Shown here piece by piece: positions 43,596-54,770 of a stretch of 64,000 nucleotides of DNA. The notes under the pieces were generated by a model, which had not been told where the DNA came from, searched no databases, and saw nothing but the letters and a program-made list of their open reading frames with translations. The translations under genes and the position numbers were made by a program. The stretch lies in contig JAMWFC010000051.1 in assembly GCA_027475525.1 (NCBI GenBank), forward strand, positions 1,005,205-1,069,204, read 5' to 3'. Each line of letters begins with the position of its first letter. The first letter of the stretch is position 1. Source of the stretch: Macrolepiota albuminosa (Eukaryota > Basidiomycota > Agaricomycetes > Agaricales > Agaricaceae).

Positions 43596-44670
43596 TCAAT
43601 GATCCCAAAACAAGCGCGTGATTGGCTTTTCACTCTCGGTAGAGTCATCATCTGGACCCTCCCACCATGTCCAAAACTCGACCGGCTCTTTGGTTCCCTT
43701 GATGGTTTCATTGATTCGATGCAATGCCATGCACCTTTTTTGTCGGCCATTCCGACTTGAAGGCGTAACTTCTGCTAAATTTAAGCTTGGCTTTATTATA
43801 GGACCTGCATTCTCACCTTCGCTGGACTCGATATGCCACTCAAAATATTTCTTTACAAAAACATGGACATGTTCCAACCTAGGGTCGTCTTGTGCTTCGT
43901 TATCGTCAATATGACGAGATGTAGGAAACTTCGTCATGGGCAGTCGCAATTGCTCTAGTCGGGAGTCAAACAAAGCAAAAGATACGCTCCTGCAGTAGTC
44001 TTCGATAATGCCTACTAATGACATTACACATAGCTCACTTACCTTGATTGAGCGTTGTTTGCCAGGAATGATACACACGACAAAGCATGCGCAACCAACG
44101 AGAGGTAAGAAGATACAGTCGAGTTTGACCTATCGTTATCTCAGTAAAGGCAGACTTATATAGCCAAAAACGTACGATGCCAAAGAGCGCTCGGTGGTCA
44201 GAAAATATGCAGAGGGCTCATGTAGGATAATGAGAGATGGGGTGACAGCAAAGGTAGTCCGAGTGTTCAACCAAGCACCACTTTCTACGTGCGGATTGGG
44301 AGAAACAGTTAAGACCGAGAGAAGGTAACATAAATGGGCTGGTGAAGGCGGATAACTAAGACTCGAAGTTAGAAGAACTGGAGGCTTGATGCATCATCAA
44401 TGCTACCAACAAAAGCTGTACTCTAGACGATAAAGAAGTAGTGCTTCCACGACCAGAGTTCGATTCAAGCCATTCATCATTATAGTGTTGAAGTGTTGCC
44501 TTGAAACTCTGGCGTGAGGAGGAAATAAGGATCGTTTTGCCAAGTCCAGCGATCTCAGACACGGAGGACAAGCATAAGTGAATCGGAGCTGAAGGGTGGT
44601 AGTTTCCGGTTATGAGTAGGCTACTAAAAAGAGGAAGAGACGGGCCAGATTCGGGGAATAATGAAGGCAT
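43596..44670 (-). CDS. conserved-looking fungal protein, unknown function
   Basis: Four exons or so splice in frame. The protein starts MPSLFPESGPSLPLFSSLLITGNYHPSAPIHLCLSSVSEIAGLGKTILISSSRQSFKATLQHYNDEWLE. It continues VQLFYPPSPAHLCYLLSVLTVSP, SGAWLNTRTTFAVTPSLIILHEPSAYFLTTERSLAS and VGIIEDYCRSVSFALFDSRLEQLRLPM, then HVFVKKYFEWHIESSE and EFWTWWEGPDDD, ending ITRLFWDH at 43596. The beta-strand/helix alternation (IHLCLSS, ILISSS, LIILHEP, SFALFDS) suggests an alpha/beta fold like a degenerate RecA-type ATPase, but no Walker A motif is seen. I do not recognise a named family. Confidence 0.62.
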
Positions 44671-44804
44671 AGGAGTCTGTCCCGTAAAGGTTGATTTGTG
44701 GATTAATGAAGCAAAAATAAATATGTAAGTGCCACAGTACTGGCACTCACATAGTTATACATATGTGATGTGATCGACCGTATGCTCGTGATTTGTCCTT
44801 GTGC

Positions 44805-46324
44805 ATGATGCATCCATTTGCCACTTACGTCCTTCGCAGTTACTACAAGGCTACGGGCTGGAACGAAGATAACTTATATGCAAACCTGACGCGTTCCTCC
44901 AATGGTCAGGGTTTTGGCTTTGTGAAAGACATCCACTTGCTCATGATTCTCAGCCATCCTCGATTTCACGGTCCCAAAAGGATTGCATCTATCGGTTTCC
45001 AAGTCTCCTAATTCGCTGTTTAGAACCACATATTCGATGACTGCAATGCCCTCATTGAATGGTTCCGTTGGATATATTTTCACCTCCTGTGACCTTGATG
45101 TGAAGGGGTCAGGAAATGTACAGTTTAAGGACATGATTGAAAGGTTCAAGGTCTATGATCAACCCCGGAAACCGGAAGGGAAGGATGAAGAATGGTTAGC
45201 AGGGGAGATGGTCAACACTCGTGGTACGTGACATAATTTTCGTATGAACTTGGGTTGAGGGAGATGTTAGATTATCTTTTATACGGTCGTTTATATCTGC
45301 CTTCGGGAAGACTAGACGCTTTATACTCGACGCGAATATCACCTACTATGCAGGCGCTGGTTGCTGCCGTGTCCCACCCGTCTTCTAACCTTCCAGGCCG
45401 AGGTGGGGATGTCAGCAATCTCATGTTCAACCTTCAGCACGATGTTGGCAAGTGGTGTACCGAATATTCTTACAGTGCGGAGGATGGCATGTGGGGTTTT
45501 CGTGTTCTTCACAATTTTGGAAGGCTTGGCCTTCCTGCTGACGCGACAGATGATAACTCACCGATTGGCTCCCGCGCAGGTCTAAAGCGTGTTGATGAGG
45601 AAGATGCAGTTGAAGGTGGTCTTAAAGGTCGTGTCTCTGCCGGTGCCGAGATTTATCTGAGCGCGAAGGAGAAGAGTTTGGGAGGCGAGTCGTTTTTCGT
45701 TCCGCTCTATTTTGGCATGGCTAAATGGCCGTTTCAAAGGATCAATTGGACTGCGTTTCACAACGCTTCCAGATGCTACTCCGCCTTCGTTTCAGGTACC
45801 ATTTCCATCATCATCACTCTTTCCTGCCAAGGGACAGCCCTCACAACCTCCCACGACAATAACAGCACTTTTTAATCCGATATTAGGTCACATGTCGGGA
45901 GCCTACTCCGCCCAGGTGTCCAGGGATCTCTGTCTGTCATCGCGGTTCGATTTCAACGTTTATAGTTTCGAGAGCGAGTGGACCATGGGTACGGAGTGGT
46001 GGATACGGCGTTCTTCATCCGCGAATACAGGCGTGGACCACAATTCAAGTGTAGATCCCTCACTGCTCGAAACGCCCAATTTGACCGGTATGGACTTGAA
46101 AGACGAAGTGCATGGCGTCGTCAAGGCCCGCGCATCGACTAACAATGTAAGTAAGAGAGTCTTCCGTACAATAGCTCCCTCACGCTTCGCAGGACATTTC
46201 TCTCATGTGGGAAGGTCGGTTGCGGAACATGCTTGTTAGTCTTGGGATTGTATCTGACTTCTCAAGCCGGTCCAAACCAATAAAAGCCATCGGATTGGAG
46301 CTTTCGTACTTTAGTTCAAGCTGA
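44805..46324 (+). CDS. MDM10: mitochondrial outer-membrane beta-barrel Mdm10
   Basis: This is a beta-barrel protein of the ERMES ER-mitochondria tether and of the SAM assembly complex. It starts [32 protein letters not shown] (the first of two adjacent ATGs). Later parts read [180 protein letters not shown] and [39 protein letters not shown]. The repeated amphipathic strands and the closing [26 protein letters not shown] are Mdm10 hallmarks. The gene is intact, with several short introns. Confidence 0.9.
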
Positions 46325-46565
46325 TTATTATTACAATTGTACTGCTCTCGGCGCCTTATAATACCATATTGTGGAGCGGCAATCAAAATTTGTATTGTTC
46401 GTTAATATATTTTACATCCAGATAATATAGGACAATAGATGATACATGGAATAGTAGTATCCAAGCGTAATAAGGAGATTCAGGTGGTATGGGGTATATG
46501 AATGGATCTCTACGCTATATTTTTAATTGAATGAGGAAGACTGGGAAGGGGTAGTACATACGACC

Positions 46566-48511
46566 TTAATCTTGCGCCGCGCTAATGGCAGCTACCCTTG
46601 CAGGTGAGGGTGTCGTGCTACCAATTGTTTTTGCGAGGCGAGAAAGAGCATCACCAGTGAGCACCGGCCGGTGAGCAGATGAACGACGGGTGTGACTGCC
46701 TGCAGGAGGTGTTGAATGGGTACGGGCATGATGAGCAGATAGCCCGCCCCTGGGGGTGTTATAGCCAGAGCGAGATGGACGATTGCTCTCGTTTGCCTGA
46801 AGATACGAAGGCGGACGACCGATTGGGTGAGATCGGTTGTGCGCCTGATTTTCAGGCATAACTCTTGAGTTGACAGATATATCACTTGGGACGGATTTCG
46901 TTTCCGTCATATCAGCCGGATGTGGTGCATGAATAGAAGCGGCAAGACCGTTCCGAGCAGGTAAGTTTGTAAAAAGGTCTTCCTTGTCTAATGTTCCATT
47001 CGAAGTGTGGATAGATGCAGCGAGTCCCAGCTCAACTTCAGCAACGGGTGCAATCACCTCTGGTTCTACGGACACCATTTCACCTTCAAGAGCACCGCCT
47101 GCAACAGATGGAGGCAGGAATGTACACAAAGACACCTTCGCCGACGCAGGAGCGCTGACAAGTCAAGAGCACCGCCTGCAACAGATGGAGGCAGGAATGT
47201 ACACAAAGACACCTTCGCCGACGCAGGAGCGCTGACAAGGGTTCTTGTGTTGTGATTATGGGCGCCGCCACATGGGCATCACCTTCAGGTAATGAATCAA
47301 CAGAACGTTCCATAAAGACGAACTTCAGAAGTGACACTACTCACCGGAGGTTTGTATATCGTCGTTGGAGCCTTTGGTTAGATGGGGCGTTATTTTAGTC
47401 TGATCAGAAAAGGCACTATTCGTTAGTATGAGGTTCTCCTGATGAGGCGAGGAATCGGCGTTTATGTCTGGTAATGGTCTCAAATTCTTGACACCGAGTG
47501 GAGACATTAATCCATTCTCATTAATCGCCACCTTGACGGAGGTGATACCCCAATCATCGAGATCAGGCAGACTATCGTCGTCATCGCCAGCCCAATCTAT
47601 GTGACTCCCTGGCGTATGTGCCCGGTCATCTACATGGACCACACCTACATGGCCAAGTGCGGGATCGACATCAATGTCTTTGTTAATAGGGTTGCTAGTC
47701 AGGTGGGGTGGCGCGTCCTTAATCGGGGCGACATATGGAACGGTGCCCGTGCTACGGCGTTGTGGCCGTGGATGGTTATCGTCATGAGAGGACACATTGA
47801 TCTTAGTTGATGTCGGGGCAGTTTTTCCAGTCTGCGAACGGCGCCTCCGACCTGCAGACTTTGATGAACGTGGGTGATCTTAGTTGATGTCGGGGCAGTT
47901 TTTCCAGTCTGCGAACGGCGCCTCCGACCTGCAGACTTTGATGAACGTGGGTGCTCAGAGCATCGGCACTGACAGGGGGTGCCTCGTTCCGTCCTTGCAG
48001 CTGTTGAACCGCCGCAAATTCCTCCTTGGCCTCCCAGGAGGGGAAACATTCGGGACAACAGTCTTTCTGTCGGCTGTCGTAGGGGAAGAAGATGCTGCAG
48101 GCTTCGTGGACGGAGTATGTGCACATTCGGGACAACAGTCTTTCTGTCGGCTGTCGTAGGGGAAGAAGATGCTGCAGGCTTCGTGGACGGAGTATGTGCA
48201 GTTTCAACGTAGACACAACATTGGTTTTGTCGCTGCTCGAGTCAGCTCCTAGAACTTTGGTTTCCCGAGGGCCTCCACGACTACTACGGCCATTACGACC
48301 TCCTCCTGAGCCCCGCCCTCTCCCATTTCTGCTCAAGCCATTCAAGGCAGGACCTGGTTCACCAGATCGTGACCACGACGTCGCTAGAGGGCCAGATGCG
48401 TCTGAATGCTCAAGCCATTCAAGGCAGGACCTGGTTCACCAGATCGTGACCACGACGTCGCTAGAGGGCCAGATGCGTCTGAAGACGTTGATTAGAGATA
48501 GGGGCAGCCAT
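46566..48511 (-). CDS. RGG-rich, low-complexity protein, unknown function
   Basis: The ATG at 48511 gives MAAPISNQR. If the duplications are collapsed the reading runs through SDASGPLATSWSRSGEPGPALNGLSRNGRGRGSGGGRNGRSSRGGPRE, KPAASSSPTTADRKTVVPN, FPSWEAKEEFAAVQQLQGRNEAPPVSADALS, RSSKSAGRRRRSQTGKTAPTSTKINVSSHDDNHPRPQRRSTGTVPYVAP, the acidic core DWAGDDDDSLPDLDDWGITS and a C-terminal Ser/Pro/His-rich tail ending RVAAISAAQD at 46566. The RGG/RGR cluster suggests RNA binding and the acidic LPDLDDWG segment looks constrained. Four 77-bp duplications break it as written. Long plus-strand ORFs here are antisense shadows. Confidence 0.65.
47086..47239. repeat. 77-bp perfect tandem duplication no. 9
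   Basis: Copies start at 47086 and 47163, inside the RGG-rich gene. Collapsing it still needs one extra base at 47239/47240 to join AAPIITTQEP to SAPASAKVSLCTF. Confidence 0.95.
47798..47951. repeat. 77-bp perfect tandem duplication no. 10
   Basis: Copies start at 47798 and 47875, inside the RGG-rich gene at the basic RRRRSQTGKTAPTS segment, which therefore appears twice. Confidence 0.95.
48046..48199. repeat. 77-bp perfect tandem duplication no. 11
   Basis: Copies start at 48047 and 48124 with one extra matching base on the left. It lies in the Ser/Thr-rich AHTPSTKPAASSSPTTADRK part of the RGG-rich gene. Confidence 0.95.
48330..48483. repeat. 77-bp perfect tandem duplication no. 12
   Basis: Copies start at 48330 and 48407, just inside the start of the RGG-rich gene. 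Its right edge at 48483 is where the start-codon frame and the RGG frame fail to meet by one base. Confidence 0.95.
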
Positions 48512-48653
48512 GTAAGAAGAAGCAAATGATATTCAAAGGAGGATGTTTGTGTTCAAAAGAAAGGTGTAGTTGTATGTACAAAGCGTCGACCTTGACTGCC
48601 AAACACAGCAAAGCAGTAATACCTCTTCCTTCCTACGCGTTCCAAAGCTACCC

Positions 48654-48986
48654 ATGTCGAAAGCATCTCAGCCCGAGCTCAAAAAGGTTGGTATCTGTTA
48701 AATATTTCATGTACCTCACTGACTCATAATTCAAGTTCATGGACAAAAAACTCTTCATTCACCTCCAGGGTGGACGTAAAGTCAGCGGTGTCCTCCGTGG
48801 TTACGATCTTTTCTTGAACCTGGTGTTGGACGACTCGATGGAAGAGACGGTTGCTGCTCAAAAGCATCCCATTGGGACAGTCGTAAGCTTTCAGGTCACG
48901 TCGATTATTCTTGTACTGATCATGACTAGGTTATACGCGGAAACAGTATCACGTCCATGGAAACTTTAGAATCAACGCGAACATAA
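48654..48986 (+). CDS. SMX2: spliceosomal Sm protein G
   Basis: This is a core subunit of the heptameric Sm ring of U1, U2, U4 and U5 snRNPs. Exon 1 (48654-48686) reads MSKASQPELKK. After an intron of about 50 nt, exon 2 gives FMDKKLFIHLQGGRKVSGVLRGYDLFLNLVLDDSMEETVAAQKHPIGTV. Exon 3 gives VIRGNSITSMETLESTRT, ending at 48986. The Sm1 motif (LQGGRKVSGVLRGYDxFLNLVLDD) and the Sm2 motif (IGxVVIRGNSI) are complete and diagnostic for SmG. The product is 78 residues, the usual length. The gene is intact. Confidence 0.95.
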
Positions 48987-49273
48987 TAAATGTTTTGATC
49001 ACATAGGGCAATGTACCATGGCTTGTCTTGTTCTCCTTCGGCCTTCCTGGATTGTTCTTGCAATCGCAGAAAATGTGTATGGACGCAATCATGAATAGTT
49101 TTGAATTCAACTAAGTGTCCTTGGTTGAGTGATACGTCGGTAGGTAAGTGGGTAGGCAAAGTGAGCAGTAAAAGGCTTGAGTGCTGTAAAAACCATGATC
49201 TGCGTCTGCCCAGCACACAGATCAGGTTGTTGAATTTAGCGGGAGAGTACCAACAAGCGAGTGGCATCAGCAC
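48926..49273 (-). CDS. possible exon of an unrecognised gene
   Basis: The best part reads LPTHLPTDVSLNQGHLVEFKTIHDCVHTHFLRLQEQSRKAEGEQDKPWYIALCDQN, which has strong protein-like helical composition. The ORF overlaps the SmG terminal exon on the other strand, and its upstream part (MLMPLACWYSPAKF) looks like intron read-through. An ATG at about 49304 (MGPSYLWPEIASADATRLL) may be the true start, joined by splicing. I recognise no family. Confidence 0.3.
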   Translation of the reverse strand: MLMPLACWYSPAKFNNLICVLGRRRSWFLQHSSLLLLTLPTHLPTDVSLNQGHLVEFKTIHDCVHTHFLRLQEQSRKAEGEQDKPWYIALCDQNIYYVRVDSKVSMDVILFPRIT

Positions 49274-49515
49274 TTGCGATCTCTGGCCAAAGGTAGCTTG
49301 GGCCCATTAACTGAGGGAAATATGAAGTTGAGACAATGCATAGGATTGTGTTCAATAGTCAGAATCAACGACTATTGAAATCCGAATTTCAGGATTTAAA
49401 GACATTATGTACAGGCGGGTCTATGCACGATTGCAACTGTTTGAGTTCCTTCGACTACCTGAGCACGTGCAGACAATTTTTGCAAGTCCTGACAATTGAT
49501 TGTCTGCTATTTTAG

Positions 49516-51633
49516 ATGCCCACTTGCGGTCGCCCATACCATGCTCTTGCCCCCGCAATTCAGTTCATAACCCGTGCAACCCCTTGCCGTCTTGCTAGAG
49601 TCTCTTCGCGTCCTTCTTCAACTCTTTCTCTCTCTCCCGGCTTCCTTAATGCCTCGCCCTCTGAATCTTCGCCTCAAGCCTCCTCACGCGAGCGTAAGTT
49701 CAACGACCTCAGAGAATCTTTACACCGAGGTGCCAGCCCGTCTCGCGTGTGGCTAGACTACAATGATCTCCTAAATGTCATGGGATTCGAAAAACTGCCT
49801 TTGGAAGTCCACCAACAAGTTCTCAGGAGATGTACTTTCCCTAGCGCTGAACATCGCGTCAAAATAGCCAAGCGCATGGCTGCAGGTAGCTCACCACCGA
49901 AGTCTCACGCACACGAAGGCCGATTCCAGACCATCATACACAACATCCGCGCCGGTAGCGCAAGCCCGGACTTGGACGATTATCATTTCATTTTAGAGCA
50001 GTTTGCTGCCGTTGGCCATCACACTGGCGTTATGCGCGTATACAAGGAGCTCAGACAGGCTGGCATAGGTCCTCAACCCAAAACCTTTAGTCTCTGCCTC
50101 CAGGCTATTGCCCACCGCATGACCCTTCCTGTTCCAGATGATCAAAAGGAATTTAGGTCAGAAGAAACTCGTAGGATGATGTTTGACTTCGTTCGTGAAA
50201 TGCGGAACCTTCGTATTGCCTTCACAGCCACTAATCTCGGTCTGACTATCCGAATCCTTAAGGAAACTTTGGATATGGAGGGGTTTGAAGAGTTGATGAA
50301 ATGGGGATACGGAATCGATTTGTCAAAACCTGACTGCCCACCATTAGAGTTTCTGGCCTCCCAAAACATAACATCGGACCTTGGTCTCCAAGTTCCGGCC
50401 ACCAACATCCCGACACAGCAACCATTCTCCACAGCAGCCCTGAATACGACGATTGATATTCTCGGCCGAATAGGCAACGTTTCCAAACTTGTCCAGGCAT
50501 TCGAGGTCTTGACGCAACCTCTTCCCCCTGCTAATAATCGCATACGTTCATTTGACGACGACGACGATAGCGGTGTCGCTAACACCCCACATTCCACCTG
50601 GATTCCTCCTCATGCTTATCCCAATACAACATCCTACATCATGCTTATCCGCCACTTGTGCTGGGCCGGCCACGCAATACTTGCTCGACACTATGCTAGG
50701 GAAGCCATCTATAAGGATCGCCAGAAGGATCGACGCACAAAGACAACAATTCTGACGCGTCGTAAGGAAATTCCTGCTCCTACAATTGCGGTCAACCGTG
50801 GCACACTGCTCCCTATTCTCGGGTTAAGTAACCGCACGAAGAATCTTACTCTAGCCCGTTGGTTAACGCGTAAACTTCCTGGAGTGTTGAGAATCAAAAG
50901 ATATAATCTTGAATATTATAGTAAGTATCGGGAAAAGGTCGAAAGGATGCAGGCAGCAGAGAGAGCTCAAGCAGAGGCGAAAAGAAAAAAGGCTGAAAGG
51001 AGTCAACAAACCCTATCCCTTGTTTCATCTGCTGTGGAGACTCTTAATGTTGATACACTTTCTGCTGACACGAACGAAAACACATCAACCACTAGTACGC
51101 CGGTCCCTGACACATCTCTCAACTCTCAAGAAGCCGACCGGCCTATTTCGCTCATTGAGCGAAGTCGTCGCAATAAACCTCAGGACATAGACGTCTTTGA
51201 ACTTGACATCGATTCTTTACCACCATTACCCTCTCTGTCTTCCAAAGAGCCGGTTCGACTGCTTGACATCGATCTTCATATCCGCGTTTTAGAGCGTGAC
51301 ATCGCAGAGCTTGAAGAGTTTTCGGAACGCGTTGATGACGTGTTGGGCCGGAACACACAACGCATCAAGGAACACCTGGGGCGCCGCGTTTGGGCAGGCA
51401 AAGACGTCTACTTAGCAGATGAAGATGTCCGGCGAAAGGTATCTCGGGAGGAATGGATCGAGTGCGTTGGTTTCGACCGCGGGAAACCAAGGAATCCACC
51501 TCAAAGCTCGCATACGAAAACAGCTGCTAAGGATCCCTCGTCGCCCCATTTCTTTCAGAGTAATCAGATAACAATGACTGAGGCGCCACAAAGCGTCCTT
51601 GAACACCTGACTCATGGTGCAAGCCAATCTTAG
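49516..51633 (+). CDS. mitochondrial pentatricopeptide-repeat-like protein
   Basis: This is a single-exon 705-residue protein. The N-terminus (MPTCGRPYHALAPAIQFITRATPCRLARVSSRPSSTLSLSPG) is a plausible mitochondrial presequence. Helical-repeat stretches typical of PPR proteins follow: DLDDYHFILEQFAAVGHHTGVMRVYKELRQAGIGPQPKTFSLCLQAI, STAALNTTIDILGRIGNVSKLVQAFEVL and PNTTSYIMLIRHLCWAGHAILARHYAREAIYKD. A long charged coiled coil (YREKVERMQAAERAQAEAKRKKAERSQQ) and a C-terminal helical domain (LLDIDLHIRVLERDIAELEEFSERVDDVLGRNTQRIKEHLGRRVW) complete it. PPR proteins of this size in fungi usually act on mitochondrial mRNA. The precise target is unknown. Confidence 0.75.
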   Translation: MPTCGRPYHALAPAIQFITRATPCRLARVSSRPSSTLSLSPGFLNASPSESSPQASSRERKFNDLRESLHRGASPSRVWLDYNDLLNVMGFEKLPLEVHQQVLRRCTFPSAEHRVKIAKRMAAGSSPPKSHAHEGRFQTIIHNIRAGSASPDLDDYHFILEQFAAVGHHTGVMRVYKELRQAGIGPQPKTFSLCLQAIAHRMTLPVPDDQKEFRSEETRRMMFDFVREMRNLRIAFTATNLGLTIRILKETLDMEGFEELMKWGYGIDLSKPDCPPLEFLASQNITSDLGLQVPATNIPTQQPFSTAALNTTIDILGRIGNVSKLVQAFEVLTQPLPPANNRIRSFDDDDDSGVANTPHSTWIPPHAYPNTTSYIMLIRHLCWAGHAILARHYAREAIYKDRQKDRRTKTTILTRRKEIPAPTIAVNRGTLLPILGLSNRTKNLTLARWLTRKLPGVLRIKRYNLEYYSKYREKVERMQAAERAQAEAKRKKAERSQQTLSLVSSAVETLNVDTLSADTNENTSTTSTPVPDTSLNSQEADRPISLIERSRRNKPQDIDVFELDIDSLPPLPSLSSKEPVRLLDIDLHIRVLERDIAELEEFSERVDDVLGRNTQRIKEHLGRRVWAGKDVYLADEDVRRKVSREEWIECVGFDRGKPRNPPQSSHTKTAAKDPSSPHFFQSNQITMTEAPQSVLEHLTHGASQS

Positions 51634-51949
51634 GCTAAGGTATTGTACATTTCACTGCGTATAACCCATTCTGACTGTACCTCCAGATATCGGCGTTTGA
51701 CTCATTGAAGCTAGTAATCTCGCCGAGACGTTCAGACGTTCAGACAGCCCTTTTAACAGTTCTTAAGCTTAAGGCCCATTGTAGTCAGATATCGATCTAA
51801 TATATGATTACAGTGTAATTCAATCTGACACAGATAGACATATGTATCATTAGCTACATTTCTGGTCCCGTTCGTGGTCACGCTTGAGATAAATAAGTAC
51901 GTGCAAAGTCGAAAATCAGGAGGTCCAAAAAGTCCTCGTGACGTCTCCT

Positions 51950-53701
51950 TCAATTCAGCCGTTGAAGCTCCAAAGTCTGTTCTCGGACAACTTTCTCCAT
52001 ACCATCTAACCACGCATCAACATCCGTAACTTCAATAGAACAAGAGCTCGAGGACGCTTTACTCGAGGGAGACGTATTTGAACCAGCAGTAAAGTTATAT
52101 ACATTTCCAATGCCAATATAACGGGCGAGTGCCAGCACCGGAAGGCGGCGAAGAGCACGTCCTGATAGATTGTGTGTCTGATATTACGAAAGTTTGATGC
52201 TGTGTAAAAGACGACAAGGAGTGTACTCACCCTGCATTGCACCGCAAGGGTTAACAGCCTCAAAGCGACGGACTTTGATTTGGAAAGTGGGTTGTCCTTC
52301 GACGTCAAGACAGATGAAGATGTCGCTTTGGCTGTAGCCTCAAAAATCTGGGCTTGCCGCAAAGTAGGTACGTTCTAGATTACCATGACAATCAGATTGG
52401 CTCTTCTTGGATTACGTCAAGGGCATTGTACTTCCAATAGATGCAACTATACCCTTCGCCACAATTTCACACAAGCATGTGCGCAATATCTCATAGATGG
52501 CATCGCGTGACGGTAGATCGACATATTGCACGATATCTGCACGATCCACGAACGCACTGTCTGTGATTTGGACTTGATAAGCGGCAGCAGCAACTTCGAT
52601 AAGCGATGGTGGTACCAATAGCCTTCACAAGATTACTTGTTGACATGATTAACACGTTTTTACGATGCCTTAGTTTGTCGAGCTGGGTCAGGAGTGCATT
52701 GACAACCTAAGAAAGATGAGTTGAATTTGAATCACGTAGGCAACTGGATAGTATGCGAACCCTTAAACCGTCGGATGGCTCTGTTCCGGCCATTGCACCC
52801 GCTCTGGCCGCGGTTAAGGATTCGACTTCATCTATACGATGTCAAGTTCTCTTCCCTGTTTGAAGCAAGAAACACACCGATCAAAACCACTAAGAATGCG
52901 TCTTCTTCATCAACCAATTCATTTATGTTATTGAAGAGACGCTGTACGAGCTTCCCAGATTCAGAAAACCATTTAGAGAAAAGAGAATGAGAGTTGATTT
53001 CTAGTAATCGAGCATGCGAGTATCTAGATGGAATGAGGCGATACTTGGCATGATGCTATAGGGGCGGGCTAAATCACAACTTGCCGATGAGAGAGACGTA
53101 TGGACAACTTTTGCGCTAATGCGCGGCATAAAGATGTCTTTCCAGTACCCGGGGGGCCGTGTAGCAGAACCACACGGTTCCAAGACACAAGGTTGACTAG
53201 GTTGATGTTGAGAATGTACCAATGAGACCGTTTACCATGGAAAGAAAACCCACAATCGACATTGGCATCACTCAGAAGCAATGTAGCATGGATATAGTCC
53301 AAAAGTTTCAGCTTGATATCATCCGCATATATGAGCGAGTCCCATAGCCCTTCCCAAGTACTGTTTGGCAATTCGCAAACACTGGCTGCCATCGTGTCAT
53401 CATTGTCATCTCTTACCCCAGCACTGTTTGAAAATTCTTCGAAGGAGTCCGAATCTGAGGGTTGATACACGTGTATTTGGAGCACCGCATCTTCCAGAGC
53501 TAAGGTGTGTGTTGGACATGTGGACTCAGAAACCGAGATTCTATCCACCGACGAGACGAGTTCTGGGACATCCTGCCAGCCATCCAAAGACGAAGGGAGG
53601 CTGATGCGGTCGAGAGTTTTGAGATATGTATGCACAGAATTTCTGATCGAGTCAAATCGCGCTGCGGCTCTGGTTTTTAGGCATACTTCAACTATATACA
53701 T
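51950..53701 (-). CDS. PCH2: AAA+ ATPase Pch2/TRIP13
   Basis: This is a meiotic and spindle-checkpoint ATPase that remodels HORMA-domain proteins. The N-domain starts [31 protein letters not shown] central block [39 protein letters not shown] precedes the ATPase core. The core has Walker A ([33 protein letters not shown]), then [15 protein letters not shown], Walker B split by an intron ([33 protein letters not shown]), [26 protein letters not shown], and the arginine-finger region [18 protein letters not shown]. The end is TLELQRLN at 51950. The [15 protein letters not shown] and [13 protein letters not shown] strings are specific to this family. The gene is intact. Confidence 0.93.
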
Positions 53702-53969
53702 TCAACAAAAGTGCACTGAGCTCAGTATTAACTTGCGAAAGAAATTCCATGTCCTTTCACATACCGTGCACTGTCCATTTCAAAGTCGTCTTTTGAGCTC
53801 TTGTTGGCGCTTCAACCTCGTGGACACCTTCCATAACTATGTCGGTTACGGCCATATGCAAGAGAAACAACGAAGTCGAAAGTCGTCGCTGAAGTAAACA
53901 ACGCGTCAACATACACTGCGCGTTGGACACCGATCACATGTCCAGCTTGATTTCTTCCAAAAGACTACC

Positions 53970-54504
53970 ATGACGAATGCTTGCCCACAAGAAAAGCAGG
54001 AGGCCTCCACAGCTTTAAATATGCCTTCTGTTGATGTATCGACTTTCGTCTTTCCCGAGCCGCTGTCCGTTCCTAGTGTTACCATCGAATTCTGCGACAG
54101 AGTGCGCTACTACCTTAGGTCATCTTAGCTTTATCTGACTCCATTTGACTTGGTTCAGTGTCGATGGTCAGTCTTGAAAAGAAACGTTACTCTCTCTCTT
54201 GACTCATACTCCGTGTAGGCTTCATCGAGCGAGCTGGACACAAACGGAACTCTTTCTTACTTTTCCTTCACCAGCGTTGGGATCAGTGAGTCTAGTGCCT
54301 CTTAATTCTGAGGAGACTGCTGGTCGCTTCCGTGTATGGGTGTCTATACCCTCTCAGCCTCCCTACTTGTTATGGGATCGGAAGGTGGAAGGTGGTTTTC
54401 CGGAACTGAAAGTCCTGGTGCGAAAGATTCAATTACCTTCTAGGAATTTGGGATATCTAAATGCATCATTTATGTATACTTGCTTAGAAACAACGTTTGC
54501 GTGA
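53970..54504 (+). CDS. Rdx/SelW-like thioredoxin-fold protein, with an 8-nt microexon
   Basis: Three exons splice in frame to 141 residues: 53970-54101, a microexon of only 8 nt (54159-54166) and 54219-54504. Both introns have GT..AG ends. The joined sequence reads SVPSVTIEFCDRCRWLHRASWTQTELFLTFPSPALGSVSLVPLNSEETAGRFRVWVS, then YLLWDRKVEGGFPELKVLVRKI. This gives the CxxC redox pair (CDRC, the second Cys encoded by the microexon) and the Rdx hallmark LWDRKxEGGFPExKxLK. In animals the second position is often selenocysteine; here it is Cys. The C-terminus (SRNLGYLNASF..) departs from the usual SLGHSD ending. Confidence 0.85.
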
Positions 54505-54770
54505 TCATCTGCAACCAGGCAAATTTTTGGGGCACTCAGATAAGACTTGATAAGGGAGGACAACGTTTATGCGCAGACGCTGGGGAATGGATTATGGAGG
54601 AATTAATCTAGTTTAAAGTGCGGCTTTGCCGTTGATTCGTTGATTATGGCTATATGAGTATCACCTTAAATTGATCGTGTTACTATTACATGTTTCTTTG
54701 GTGCTTCTTCCACTTGATTTGAAAGCGTCTGTTCTGATTCGAAAACCGATACAACTCTTGTTATTGCACG

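Noticed and set aside
47007..48529. Plus-strand ORFs of 69-145 codons, several sharing the same peptide twice
   Set aside because: They are shadows of the RGG-rich gene, and the shared peptides come from the 77-bp duplications.
53970..54504. Selenocysteine insertion in the SelW-like protein
   Set aside because: Both positions of the CxxC pair are ordinary TGC/TGT codons, so no recoding is needed.
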